From assembly GCA_037576195.1 (NCBI GenBank), contig CM075101.1, forward strand, positions 35,588,001-35,652,000: DNA of 64,000 nt, in the 5' to 3' direction. The notes under the pieces were generated by a model. That model saw only the letters and a program-made list of their open reading frames with translations, made no database searches and was not told the origin of the DNA. The position numbers and the translations under genes were made by a program. Of the stretch, positions 1-11,915 are shown in pieces. Within the stretch, counting starts at the first letter, position 1. Every line of letters begins with the position of its first letter. The DNA is from Phytoseiulus persimilis. Taxonomy: Eukaryota; Arthropoda; Arachnida; Mesostigmata; Phytoseiidae.

Positions 1-506
1 GCTCTGCCTTCGAGCCATGCCTTCGACCTCCCCCACTTTCTCTGGTCATGGTGAATGCTGTTGGGCTAAGGTTTCCGATGCACGATATTGCTCTAAATCA
101 GAGGTTCCGCTCAATCTCGTTGACGCTTCTTTCCATTCTTGCTTTCCCACGGTTGAACTCAAGGAGCTGTGCTAGCTACGTGATTACGAGCCTCGAAGTA
201 GAATCGTCGCACGAAACGATGGCGAACCCTTGACACAGAGCAGTAGGCTGGAGAGTTTACGAACCACCGAATCAGCGGTTTCGTTTCTCGCATCCGCTCA
301 CCTCAAATCACAAGTTGTGAGCCATCCAATCAGAAGCCCATTCCACGTGATGGCTCGGAGTTCAATCAGCCCCACAGGGAGCTCGGCTGTCCTGGAGCCG
401 ATAAGTTGTGAGGTGACGACGATAAGGAGAGATGACATACAAAGTGCGTGCGCCTCGGGAATTTATTGATCGGCGATTGTCGTGATTCGTTCTGTTCGTC
501 TCATCT
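1..506. other. Unassigned left edge
   Basis: Only short overlapping frames with no family resemblance are visible. This stretch lies just 3' of the minus-strand gene that ends at 507 and may hold its 3' UTR. I see no convincing AATAAA immediately after that stop. Confidence 0.3.
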
Positions 507-2160
507 TCATGAAGGATCGTCAAATGGAGCCACCTCGTGTTCGGCTCGGCTAGCATCGATCATTTCCTTCTCAATCTCATTAATGGCATCGACGGCTCCT
601 GCAGTTGTATCCATCGCTTTCAGAAAATAGATCCGGCTCTGGTCTTGCAGGGTGTGAATCAGTTGCTGAAATCGGGTGACTGAGTTCAACATGATATGAG
701 CGGTTCCTGACTTTGCAAAAATATTTGACTTCCGGAGTTGGCAGCAGTCATCAGCGTGTTCGGACAGGCAATCGAACAACTGATGACGAAGGAGCTACCG
801 GTCGACGAGGAGGGTAGCTCAGAAAAATCCTCGAACAAGAAACGGAATAACTCGATGAATACGGAGAAGTACGAATTCGGTGTCCTGGAAAACCGTTCGT
901 TACCTTTTTGTTGATACGAACGACCGCTTCCAGCAGGTAGCGCAGTGCCCAATTGAATGGAGACAGCCCAGTGAGCTCATCGAATCTGATCGAGTGAAGA
1001 TCTGCGACCTCGAGATGGTTCAGCTGGGCTCCGTTCGAAGACAGACCGATATCGAACAGTATAACTGGGAGAGGGAACGACAAATTAGTCGAACGTCCGC
1101 TAAACATCGACCCCTGTCAAAGTGATACGTCAAGCTCCCCATTACTGGAACAGGAATCTTCCGACAGGAAACCGTGCTCCAGATAGGCTTTTGTTACCCT
1201 CCATGTCGTTGTAAGCGGAGCCGAGAATATCATCTAATCGTTGGATTTACGGGTGGTCTGAGAAGTCGAATGCATTGGCATGCCTTTTGTAGTAAGATCG
1301 CAACCGATGACGGCCCTATGAATGGCTAGGCAGATAGACGATTTGAATCTTTGTGTTCCTCACGTCATAAAGCGCAACGAGCAATTCCAGATCTCGCAAC
1401 ATTTGAACTCCCAGAAGTTCAATCCTACAACACAGAGAGAGAAGCGGACGTGCGCGGTCTCTCAAGGCCACGTATTCAGTCATGTCTCCGGTCAAGATTT
1501 CCGGTTTGACATGCTGAGAACAGAGGCAAACGAATTTCTCGCTACAGTTCCCTTCTGATCGTAACGATCATTATTCCCTGAGATAAACTCACTGATTGAC
1601 TCTCATGGATAAGCTTTGCGAGCTTCTCCAGTTCCCGGCTAGAGTGACATTTCAGAGCTCACGCGGCTTGCGAGGGTCAAAGGCGATCCGCGGAAAACAA
1701 CCGGAGACGCGGACCTCATGAATAACGTGATGAACGTGATGCCATTGATGTGATCTCTACGAGAGGAGCCTGTGCGTCGGTGGCCGTTCCCCACTTCGCC
1801 CACATTCCATCAGCTCCGAATATACGCTCACGGAACGAAAGTTCGGTTGCATCGGATGTCTCTTTCGAAGTTGATGATCGTTCCGCGACCAGTCAGGCTC
1901 ATGATGGCGCAGTGAATAACTCTTCTCTCGCGAGATACGTGTTGAAGGATTCGATTGTTGTATCTTTTAACGGTACCGCAAACAGTGTAGCAATAAGCCA
2001 GTACAACGGATCCGGCTGTTCGTCTCCTCCGTTCACAGAACAGATTGCTGCAGACGTTCCACGGATAAATCGCTGTTCGTACCTCATCAAAGACGGAGAT
2101 GAGTAGCTTATCGCCACACGTCGAGCGTTTCGCAAGTCGCGAATTACTCGTCAAAGTCAT
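507..2160 (-). CDS. Probable six-exon gene of unknown family
   Basis: I do not recognise the product. Six minus-strand blocks join with GT-AG borders and matching phases: 1832-2160, 1593-1638, 1364-1513, 1251-1315, 904-1099 and 507-779, giving 352 residues to a TGA at 507-509. Good donors are GTGAGC (below 1832), GTGAGT (below 1593), GTGAGG (below 1364) and GTAACG (below 904). The first Met at 2160 is tentative, and 1832-2160 is the weakest block. The predicted protein is mostly helical and hydrophilic, with leucine-rich stretches such as IELLGVQMLRDLELLVALYD and LSPFNWALRYLLEAVVRINK, and ends acidic (EVAPFDDPS). No transmembrane segment or catalytic motif is seen. Two very small exons (46 and 65 nt) and a weak pyrimidine tract before 1099 make the middle uncertain. 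What I see is phase consistency; gene reality is inference. Confidence 0.4.
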
Positions 2161-3014
2161 TCCATCTGTTCACTCTCAGCTTTATCGCATCAGTTTCGGC
2201 TGATGTAGCTGTTTGCCATCCACCACCGCAGCAAAAGCCCCGCTTTGGATGCCGTTGTTGTCGTCAGAGGTTGCGCTAACAATGGTTGTTGATCGTTGGA
2301 TGCTTAATATCGATAACATTGGCACAGGTTCGATGGGGTAATCTGATTTGATGTTTATGCTCCCCGGAATCAGATGTTCGACATTCGAATTGATTCGAAC
2401 GGGAGGGGGACGCTGAGCGATCCCTGGTCAACGGGAAGCTCTCACGGTTTCAGCAGCATGTCTCTTGCAAAAACTAGTTTCTAGTTGTCGTGGCGCGATT
2501 GCTCCCGTTATCCCCTCTACATGGTTGGAAAGCCCATGGCGTTTGAAGTTCCAAATGACGTTTTCTGACCAAAGAGTATAACCCACGGGAAATTCGGGAC
2601 CATCGTTGGCTTTAACAATCATCTATAGGTTCGCGGCGAAGACAGAACGGAATGACCACGTACTAAACCAGATGAGCCAGGGCAAGTCGTTCTTAAGAAA
2701 GACATTAATTTCGGTCTTTGGACAGATTGAGTCGGTAAGAGCAGCCTTGATTTTCATCGTTTTGCTCTTGCGATTTTTCCGTTGATTTTCCGCGTCGGGA
2801 GCCTCATAAAAATTAATTGGCCCCGATTGATATCATGGTAATATGTCAGATTGGCAGTCGATTGGGGGAAGACCGTAACGAATTCGTTGTCAAACATTCG
2901 GAAGCGCTGTCACGAGCTGCAGTGAGCCGAAGTGCCGTCGATGCCCCTGAACGTCAGTGAAAGCTTAATGAAAGCATGCTAGAGCAATGGAGAAAAATAA
3001 CGGTCGATGCTTAC
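2161..3014. other. Gap between two minus-strand genes
   Basis: The 3' part of the allergen-like gene should lie here but I could not place it securely. Below the donor at 3014 the next acceptor (TTCAG near 2952) leads into frames that soon stop. A minus-strand open frame closing at about 2624, containing ALTDSICPKTEINVFLKNDL, could be a terminal exon, but no phase-consistent join was found. Confidence 0.25.
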
Positions 3015-3647
3015 CAATCCTGTTGAGTGCCAGTCGGAAGTCCCCGCTGACGCTAGGAAGCAGCCATGGCAGCTTGTAGCGATATCGACCGCGGAAGGCG
3101 AGCTTTGGGGAACCCAACTTCGTGATGATGTGCAGCAAGTCCTCAGTGATGTTGAGGTGAGCGTTGCCATACCTGTGAAATGCTTGCAGTGACACAGAAT
3201 GTTTTTTCTCTTCTCTACGAGCCCCGATCATTCCTCATGATCGCGGAGCACTTTTCTCGAAAATTCTTCTCTGTTTGTTTATTTGGTTGACCGACTATTT
3301 GTTTGCCGACCATCTCACTGGCGGCTCGACTGGCTTTGCACGCGGAAGAAAAAATCAAGAACAAATTCCCGCCGAAAGAATCAGAGGCGGAGCGGAGGTG
3401 TTGTACCTGTACGCGTCACTGATGCCGGTAAGTGTGATGTTGGCGAGGTGGACGCCTCCTTTTGTGAGATCTCCCAACTGTGCCGGGTTGATTTGCGCGT
3501 CGAATTTTGGAATATTCTTCAGAATGTCGTCGACAAAGTCATTCGCAGCCGATGTTCCGGGTCTCGATGGGCCCTCATCCAAACTTCGTGATCTCTGATC
3601 GACAACAAAATTGTCCGAGACCAACTCCTCGCGTTCCAGAGCGTGGA
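3015..3647 (-). CDS. Group-7 allergen/TULIP-like secreted lipid-binding protein, partial
   Basis: Two exons, 3407-3647 and 3015-3172, join through a 234-bp GT-AG intron. The donor is AG|GTACAA, the acceptor TTTCACAG, and the phases match (exit 2, entry 2, final exit 1 at G|GTAAGC). The encoded stretch includes FVDDILKNIPKFDAQINPAQ, then GGVHLANITLTGISDAYR, then YGNAHLNITEDLLHIITKLG and a YRYKLPWLLPSVSG segment. An amphipathic helix, a proline, a glycine-led strand with an L.GIS turn, then alternating strands is the N-terminal order of mite group-7 allergens and related juvenile-hormone-binding/BPI-like folds, which bind lipids outside the cell. The signal-peptide exon upstream of 3647 and the C-terminal exons are not located. 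N-glycosylation motifs NIT occur twice. Family assignment rests on remembered pattern only; another TULIP/takeout-like protein is the alternative. Confidence 0.55.
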
Positions 3648-6261
3648 CTGGTTCGGGAAAGAAAAGTCTCGAAGTTAGGATCGAATATGAGCGAGATAGA
3701 GTTCACGATTCTAGAAGGATTTTTGTCCGAGCGATTTCGACCAAGGGGAGACTGTTTTACGTCACTGTTATAGGAGTTCCCGATTTCGTCACGAGTCGCT
3801 TGTCGGTATGCCGATCTGTACAAACTCATTCTGATGCGACAACCCCCTGGTCCCCGACTGGTGCGGAATCTGCGGAGAGCTGAGAACGCATCCTCATCGC
3901 TGGCACGCTACGGGGAAGGCAGGCAGCGTGGACCGACGCTGAAAAAACCCACTCACCTCTCCCACATGGGGTCCGAGTCATGGCCAGCGGCGAGCGTTCA
4001 CGCAAGCATGGACATCAACGAGCTAGTTCGGAAAATCCATTCCAAGCACGAATTTAATATTGAGCCCGAAAACTCATCGAGGCTGAGCGTTCTCCCTGCC
4101 TGAAAGCAGTCTACCCTGGTCGGAGAGAACGTTCCTCTCGAGCTGCAGCCTGCCTGGCAGCGCGGTGCCTCCGTCAGCTCATTCTGAACCAGGGGACCTA
4201 TGCATACTTAGCATCTGACCGCTCCTGGGCTTGTTAAATCCCCAGCTCCAATCCTGCCCTCCGGGAGATATGAATGAGAGATGAGCAGCCCTTTGAGGAG
4301 GGGCTCGCTTGAGGAAGGGCTGCGGATGTCGCAAGACGATACTTCAATATCATGCTTCTGTGGGCCAGAAGGTAAAAATATCTTCGCAAAACCAGTCATC
4401 AGGCTTTGCATTCCGCTTCTGTCCGCGTCCATCAAGCGGTGCTCGTTGGGACTGCGAAGCGTTTCTGATTCAGCAAACGAAAGCCCGTGATATGTGACAT
4501 TGGCTTCTGAAGCAAAGAGAGGAGCTTCTGAACAGAGGGATCTGACCGATGAAATGCTGAGCTTCGGTTTGGCGAATCAAACAAGTGTGACAGCAACGCA
4601 GACACGCTCAGGCAGTTTACTCTTGATTTCTTCCCAGGATATTTCAATCATCTCCGTCGTTCGAAACACAATGAGAGAAAAAAACAATCTTTCTACAGAA
4701 CTTCCAATCTCTCGCTTTCTAAATGGATCGGTTTTTCGGAGGAAAGTTCCGCTCCATCATTCTAGGGACAACTCAGTCCGTCAAACACGTTGAGACAGGG
4801 GAGCAGCCGCACAGAACTCAACACACTCAGCGATTGACCGTTCCGAAACATTTTTCAAGGGAAGAGCTCGGTTCGGGACGAACCGAAGCTGCCGAAGCTC
4901 GACCACTGCCGGGGTTTCTATTTGGATCTTGCAGGAAGAGCTTTGACAGCGTTTGTTGAGGAACAAACCGAAGGGATTCGATCACACTCGATGAACCATC
5001 CGTGACGTAACCAGATGAGGCAGGGGATACATTCCGGGAACGAATGCGTTGGATCTGTCTCGACCGAACAACTCAGGTATGGAATTGATTCATCAAGAAG
5101 AACAAAGTAGTCTTTGGCTCACCAAGAACGAACTGGAGGAGAACGAAACCACGTACAAAGTGAAGCCACAGTTTCAGCATCGTACCGCTGCCAATTGTTC
5201 CTCCATTCACATCCCTACGATTCGTCGCACGTTTCATAGGAGCACATTTCGGATGAAGCTGCTGTTGGACGCGAAATTCTCATGAGATCTAACCGCTGCT
5301 CCCGGACGCGTGTTGCACCCGCTTTCGCGGCGGGATGATCAGAAACTTCGCGGTTCCATCGCACGATACCGAGCGGACAGACGGGCAGTAAGTTAAGTCA
5401 TGAACATTTCTGGCCTTCTTGGTCCAAGGGCATACCAAGCTCCCCTCCCCTTTCGGAAAGCGTTCCTGAAATTCTGTATCGCGCGAATCACCCAGGCGAA
5501 CCAGTGTATGACGCCTGATTCGAGGAAACTATACACGACCAACCCAAAATGCGTGAGCTCCCTTATTTCGCCCACGAGACGACGGCGGTAGCGCCGCGAG
5601 ACATGCGTCTGAGACGTAGTGGCCCAATTCGAACAATAGTCTTCCGAAGTCTCATCTTCGACCGAAATATATTTGCTGAAGTGTCCCATTGAGTCCGATG
5701 ATTCAGTGACTCACTGTTCGGTTGGAAACAAAAGTCCCTCTCCAGACGAGGAATGAATCGGTCCAGATTGGGCAACACGAACGTTAACGACGGCCCTGAG
5801 TGTGTTTGTCTGTGAGTCATGAATGGGAGCTGATAATTGAATTTCGGTCTGGCCACCGAGCGGTGATAGTTATTCCGCCGCGTTGATGTTCTTTGTGTGA
5901 ACATCCGAAAATCGGCACGTGCTTGATTTATGACTGCCGATACCATCTCCTTCCAATATTTCATACCTCCCTGGCCGTTTGCTCCCTCAAGAACGTCGTT
6001 TTTTCCTCTTTCATAAGAGTAGCGTGTTCAACGAACTGCTTCTGATATCCGGGTACCGTAGGATGCTCCGGCTCAGGTGACCTGAGCTCAGTTGCATTTC
6101 TCGAGTGCGAAATACACCAAGTCCAGAAGCAACCACAAGCGAAAATTGCCATGAGCCGAAATCAGGCCGGACCATCCACGCGCTTTATGCCTACAGAGCA
6201 CAGTGGTCCGATTCCGCGCCGCTGAGAGCTCACTCCTGCGTTGACTCCGTTAACTCATTGT
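3648..6261. other. No recognisable gene
   Basis: Several overlapping open frames occur on both strands (for example minus 5563-5964, 133 codons) but none resembles a known family or shows a convincing exon chain. The missing first exon of the allergen-like gene, with a signal peptide, is expected just above 3647 and was not identified. Confidence 0.3.
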
Positions 6262-6330
6262 CATCTTCTTCCGAATCACGTGACCATCTTCTTCCGAATC
6301 ACGTGACCATCTTCTTCCGAATCACGTGAC
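6262..6330. repeat. Perfect 3 x 23-bp tandem repeat with TCACGTGA palindromes
   Basis: Three identical, contiguous 23-bp units occupy 6262-6284, 6285-6307 and 6308-6330. Each starts CATCTTCTTCCGAA and ends TCACGTGAC, so a CACGTG E-box recurs every 23 bp, close to two helical turns. TCACGTGA is the type of site bound by bHLH-zip factors (USF, MITF/TFEB, Max-type). The units also carry TTCC/GGAA cores that could bind Ets factors. What it regulates is unknown; no gene start is recognised within 3 kb on either side. Confidence 0.85.
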
Positions 6331-9300
6331 CATAGTCTCCGGTGTTCCTCGAGCTCTCCTGCTTCCGATTCCCGCGCGGCTGTTGCTGCGTTCACCTGCA
6401 TTCATTGGAGTCTTCAAAAATAAATTAAACACCAGGCATCCTCCCCTATAAATTGTTCCCTCCATTGAAGCGAGGCCTAGAATTCGAACCGCGGGCGGCA
6501 AACGTTTTTTCTCTCTACGTTGTTACGAGTCGTTCCGACGTTTGACGCTAACGTTCGGATCGGGATCCCGAAAGGGGGATGCGGTTGATCAACTCTGTTA
6601 ATGAGCACCGATTTCCGATTTCCGCTCAGCCGAATTCGAGCTAAATGCGATTTAGGCTTTCCGTTCGTTACGCCCCAAAGATGCACGACCCGAATTTGTC
6701 ATGATTTCAACTTGCTGCCATCATGAAGAGCCGCCTACTTTCACTGCCTCCTTACCAGCTGCGATCAGCGTGCTATCAGACTGAGGTGAAGTTTTTGATT
6801 CCGGGTCCTTGTTGATGCCAAGTCGAATTCGCGGCAGGGGGATGGATCGACCCGACCGACTGCAGCCCGAGCGAGGAAGCATTCACTGAGTGAGTGTGAC
6901 TGCCAACTTTCAACACCAAGACCAGAGCGAACCTCGCCGCAAGGAGTTCGAGGTTCTCGCTGGTTCGTTTGGCAGCTCAGCTGAGCGCTTTATGTTAACA
7001 AGAACTGCCTCGTGACGACCACGACTATAGCGCAACAGATCTGAGGGACCCTCGCTTGAAACTCGCCGCGCTCAGGCCTCAGATACCTTGCCGAACTGTG
7101 CTCTGAAAGCCCACGATACGGAGCGATCACAGCGCAGCTCATGTGGAAAAATCATTTCTCAAGCAAAAACTCGTATCATCCACTCCAATCGAACCTGATC
7201 ATGTAGGGGCCAAAGTATGCAAAGTCACTCGGAGCGTTGGTTGGCTTTCTTACTTCCTCGTGCAAGTCTCTCTCGCTCTCCCGACCGTGCACGATGAGGA
7301 AGTGTTTTTAATGCAAATATTAGAATAGCCCCTGGAGAGAGTTGTTCCACCGAGTCGGCTAGTTGATAGCTCGGAGTGGAATTCCTGAGATACCTAAATT
7401 GGCAGCATCGGTGCACCGGGGCCAGTACAAGTGCTGGCACCAGAAGAACCAGCAATGGAACGACCAGCTGGTTTCTCGATGACAACAGCATCGAACTGGT
7501 TTCGACTCACAGCGTTTTTACTTCCTACTAGTATCTGCAGGTGTGCGTGCGAGTATGAGTCGGAGATGGGGCAAAGAGATGGGCCCGGGCTCCTGTTTGA
7601 GCTACTGACGAAAGATTTGATAAGGTTCTTAGCGGCTCATATCGGAGCCAATCCTGGGAATTTTCGATGCTTTTTCTCTTTCCAAAACGACGGTTGAGGC
7701 TGATTAGGTAGCTTGTTAAAACTATCTCTGGGTGGAGAGAGCTTATCCCAACCTGGGCCGTACGCGTTCAGTTAGAGGCGAAAAAAAAGGATGAGATCGA
7801 TGACTCGCTGGAGCTGCTCTTTTCGTGTTCCGCTCGCACGGTGATACAAACTACCGGGATTCAAGCATTCGTCTGAATCTTTCCCGACTTCGCTCTGATT
7901 GTATGCGTTTCCTGAATTCTATATGTGTCGCTAACGTCACTGGATTCCGTTCGCGTTAGTTCTCACGCGCTTGTCGCGGTACGTCTTAGCGAGTGTACAA
8001 TGCGGAATGCCGCCGAATTGCGGAAACGACAGAGTTCTCAGCCCATGTAGAGCAGACTGAGCATTTGAAACGACGGTCCCAACGCCCACCTTCGCATTCT
8101 GCCGAACGGATGCATAATTGCTTGCCCATCGACATCAGCTTCCGAACATTCTTCGGAGTTGACATAACCAGCCCGAATCTGGCGTGACAAACGTCGCTAC
8201 GAGCTCAAAATCGTCACTCCGAGAGGCAAAACGAGGCTGAGTCGAATTGAAACGTTCGTTCGAATCGGAAGTCGAGAAAAAAAAGGGATCTTATCCATGG
8301 GTGGAGCTGAACGCGGCAGCAGAACGGGTGGTTGGTGGCACTCCTGAAAGATTTGTTATGAAGTACATAAATGGGAAGACAAACCACTTTTGACGTCTGA
8401 ATTTAATTTGGAGCGTGTCCATCAATCATTCCTGTGGCGTTGCTGGCAGCTGTTGTGCATGCCATCCCTTCCGCATGTGGTGGAAAATGCGTTTTTTTCG
8501 TTCCGTTCAAATAGTGTACAATGTACCCAAAAACTCGCTGCCACAGCCCTATCAACACATGAGACGTTTGCGCGAGCTATCTGGTCAGTACGGGGCTCCT
8601 GAACCCAGGTATTTCCAGTGGGAAACCTCACCTCGGCCGTTCAATCACCAAAGGAGCGAACACATCCCTAAAGACTGGAGATCATGATCGAATGTCCCTG
8701 ATCCGATGGTTGCCGCCCAGTCGACAGCTCAACTGTGATTAAACACGCCTGGATTTGAGCAGCGTTTCTCCGATTGCACGGTGGTGTGTGTGAAACGAAT
8801 CGATACTATGCAGAGCAGTTTCTTTGAAGGTTCTCGCTCACTCATCCGATAGAATTGAGGAACGATGGGAGATGAACCTTAGCCGCAAACCCCGTTCACC
8901 AACTGGGAAGAAGCTCCCACATCGTTCGTTGGAGAAGGACGAGTAAATCTCTGATACGCGTAGCTGAGCTCGCCTGTCGACGTCCCTCTTCGGCGGGAAG
9001 TTTGGTGGCTCCGGGAATTATATCTCTGATTTCTTCCTTGATCAGGAGTCGTTGTCTGAACTTGATCAAGCTCCTTCAGTTTCCGAACCCTAACTCCTCG
9101 ACTCGGCCACATCATTGGCAACCACGAGAGCTCAGAAGCCCCGTTTCTTCCCCTAATTGAAGACTCGTTGCAACAGCCTGCACCATAAAATCGCTGAAGT
9201 TTCGGCAAAGACAACCACTCGTTTATCCCTCCGTTGGTCGCTTCGTTTACGGCACTGAAGCGCTGACCACAAAGACCACGTTTTTAATTACGTCAGGGGA

Positions 9301-10771
9301 TCGAAAGCCACACGAAGCGACCGGAACGTAGTGACTGTAGGTTCCACCCAGATCTTCTTTGGAACAAAAAAATCGAACAGCCGTCGGCATTTCTCTCAAC
9401 ACCAGTGGTGTGCTCAAAGGCCCGCACTGCTTGCAGTCAGGCTGTTTTCGATACGCCAACACCCAGCTGGCAGCACCGCTGTATGCCTCATACGACGGCG
9501 CGGCGGCACGAGTGAGGTGTTGCTTTGACTTGCATTGGAATATTAGTTTGTGTCTCCGACTGCCACCGTGCTCTCTTTGGCTGTCATTGGTCGCTTCGGA
9601 TCAGATGCGTTTAGAAGAGGAACAACCCGCTGAACGACAGCGGCTTTTTCTTGTTCCAGCTATATTGTAAAGTTTCCCATGACTTAGGATGAGCGACGGA
9701 CCTCACGGACATCGCGACGGACGATGGTGAAAGGGTCCCGAACCCTGTCGAAAACGAGCTGACCGACTGCCAGGAATTCCAGAGGCGTCTCGCAGAGTGT
9801 AGATGCTGACTTTTGGATCCCCTTTCGAACCGATCGTGAACGATCTCACTCATCTCGGCCAGCCTTCACTGGAAGCGGTACGTCATTGGTACGCTCTGGG
9901 TCGGGTCGCAGTGATTGGAAGCATCGGATGGTCACCGTGCCGGAAGGCTCCGCCGTACAATGCTAACCAGTGCTCATCACTGATGTGGGAACTCGGAAGG
10001 ACCGCAGCGGTTTGAACGACGACCTCACGAACGCGACGGTGGGAATCTTAGAATGATTGTTGCTGTCGTCCCCTAACGTGCGCGACAAAACGACCGGAAG
10101 GTGCTTGATCGCGTTGACGGACCTTTGGATCGACACTCGGACAGACCGTGGCTTCTCGCTCGCTCGGACGCCGATAGACGTCCCGTTATCTGTCGTCGTC
10201 TTCGATTTTTTTTCCATCAATGTTTTCGCTGTCGAAAGAAATGTCAGGTGACAACTGAATTTAAAGTGTCAAGAGCCCTCTTCCCTGTACGGGATCGACG
10301 TCAGCGATGGCAACAGTAGCAACGAGGGTTATTGCCTTTGCCTCTTCTGCTACGTTCATCGAGAGTTTTTATTCACGAAAATCGTCTTCTCCTCTTCTGC
10401 CGGAGAAGAAGCACGACGCTGAGTCGTCAGCGGCAGCTTCTCCGTGGCTAACAGTCCACGGACGAGAAAGTTCAGTGAATAATTCATTGGTAGAAGATGC
10501 TTCCGATGGGACCGCGAAGCAGGCGTCTGTATTTATCTGATGAATTGATGAAGCGGAAAAATAGAACACTACGAGCTCAACTCGGATTCCAACGCTCGAA
10601 TTACTATTTCACGAGCGAGCTCCGCAGCGATTCCTGCAGCGTGGAGCGGCGTAGCTGGAGAAATTCCGCGAGTTCGTCAGCATCAGACGTCGGAAAAATG
10701 TCGAGAAATCATAACAGTGAATTGTAATCTTGGTTGAATTATCATCGAAAATTTCAATTTGGGAATGAAAG
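6331..10771. other. No recognisable gene
   Basis: Frames are short and without family resemblance. A minus-strand frame from 7491 has a hydrophobic N-terminus (LVVPLLVLLVPALVLA) followed by a possible donor GTATCT near 7395, which could be a signal-peptide exon, but nothing downstream supports it. Minus-strand frames at 8.88-9.21 kb read like protein in two registers at once, which illustrates the composition effect rather than proving a gene. Confidence 0.3.
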
Positions 10772-10978
10772 GCAATCATCCAAGAAGACGATGCGACTCG
10801 CCGAATGGGAGACGAGGGAAGCGAAGCAAAGGCCGGGATAAAATGGAAAGGCACTGTTGACCGCATTCTGAAGGAGCACAGTTATGAAATACTTGCTTTG
10901 TCCCCCGATGAATCAATCAGTTGCCCGAAATGTGAATTTTGGATCCTCACGGTGGCAAACAACAGATTCGAGCTCTGA
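10772..10978 (+). CDS. Possible terminal exon, unknown product
   Basis: An open block after an AG acceptor (GAATGAAAG) runs 69 codons to TGA at 10976-10978. It contains GIKWKGTVDRILKEHSYEIL and a CPKC pair near the C-terminus that could ligate a metal only with partners elsewhere. No family is recognised, and upstream exons cannot be phased with it. A competing frame through the same bases is basic and stops early. Confidence 0.2.
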   Translation, partial: AIIQEDDATRRMGDEGSEAKAGIKWKGTVDRILKEHSYEILALSPDESISCPKCEFWILTVANNRFEL

Positions 10979-11897
10979 TTCATGAAGAACAAATTCGTGG
11001 TTGTCTGGCTGCGGGAGGTCGGCGAATCGCCTGGTGCATTAAGATTCAGGAAAGCATTTTCGGAATGTTGGAAAGAAGATGCTCTTCTTCATGAGCGCCG
11101 TTGTGAGCATTCTACTTCTTATCCTCGACTGAGCGTCCAGGTGATTTCCTCGCGGCGAGAACTCCCCGATCACGCAAGTGAAAACCGAGTCATCCTTTCT
11201 AGTGTGGTCCGCTCGTTCGGAAGTGGTTTCCGTAAGCGCTGGCGTGTACAGATTCCTTCTCTTTTGCCTGTTAGTCCTCGGCGAGGAATTCCAAGAGTAA
11301 ACGAATCCCGTGCGCCCACCGAGAGGACGTCCCCGAACTTAGCTTTTCACCCCCGTGAGTCACGCTCCTCTCTCAAGCTATTTCCCGATATTCTCGATGA
11401 ACTTTGACTATAAACACCGGCTGACAGAGTGCCGTTGACTGCAGCTCTCGGGAGAACCAATGAATCAAGGAGCACACTCTAGTGACTTGTCCCTACTCGT
11501 ATGGTTACTCGTCCCTCTGATCAGCAGTCAGATCCTCCATGGATTGGGGGGCTCAAATGGGCAGCTCTGGAACGTTCGAGGCACCTCCAGCGACGGCCGC
11601 AAGCAGCTCCGTTCTACGAAAGATTTGAACCGATTCATTCCGAAGTAGTTTGATACATAAAACGCTCCTGAAGTCAGTTCGGACTCGCAATCGTTGGAGT
11701 TTCCAGTTCTTTTCGCAACCACGTTTCCCATCACCGTGGTCCTTGTCTGGGAGCCCACTTAAAGGGAGGTGTTCGCTTCCAAAATGGATGCTAATAAATC
11801 CATCTCAAAATAGGATCAACGAACGATTCGCCGTTTGGAGAAGAAAAAACACCACTCATGAAATGATGAGGCTGAATATGACCAGGATGATGATGGC

Positions 11898-11915
11898 GAC
11901 GACGACGACGACGAC
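11898..11915 (+). repeat. (GAC)6 microsatellite
   Basis: Six GAC triplets in a row. In one plus-strand frame they encode aspartates inside a longer acidic run (11862-11996). Confidence 0.8.
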
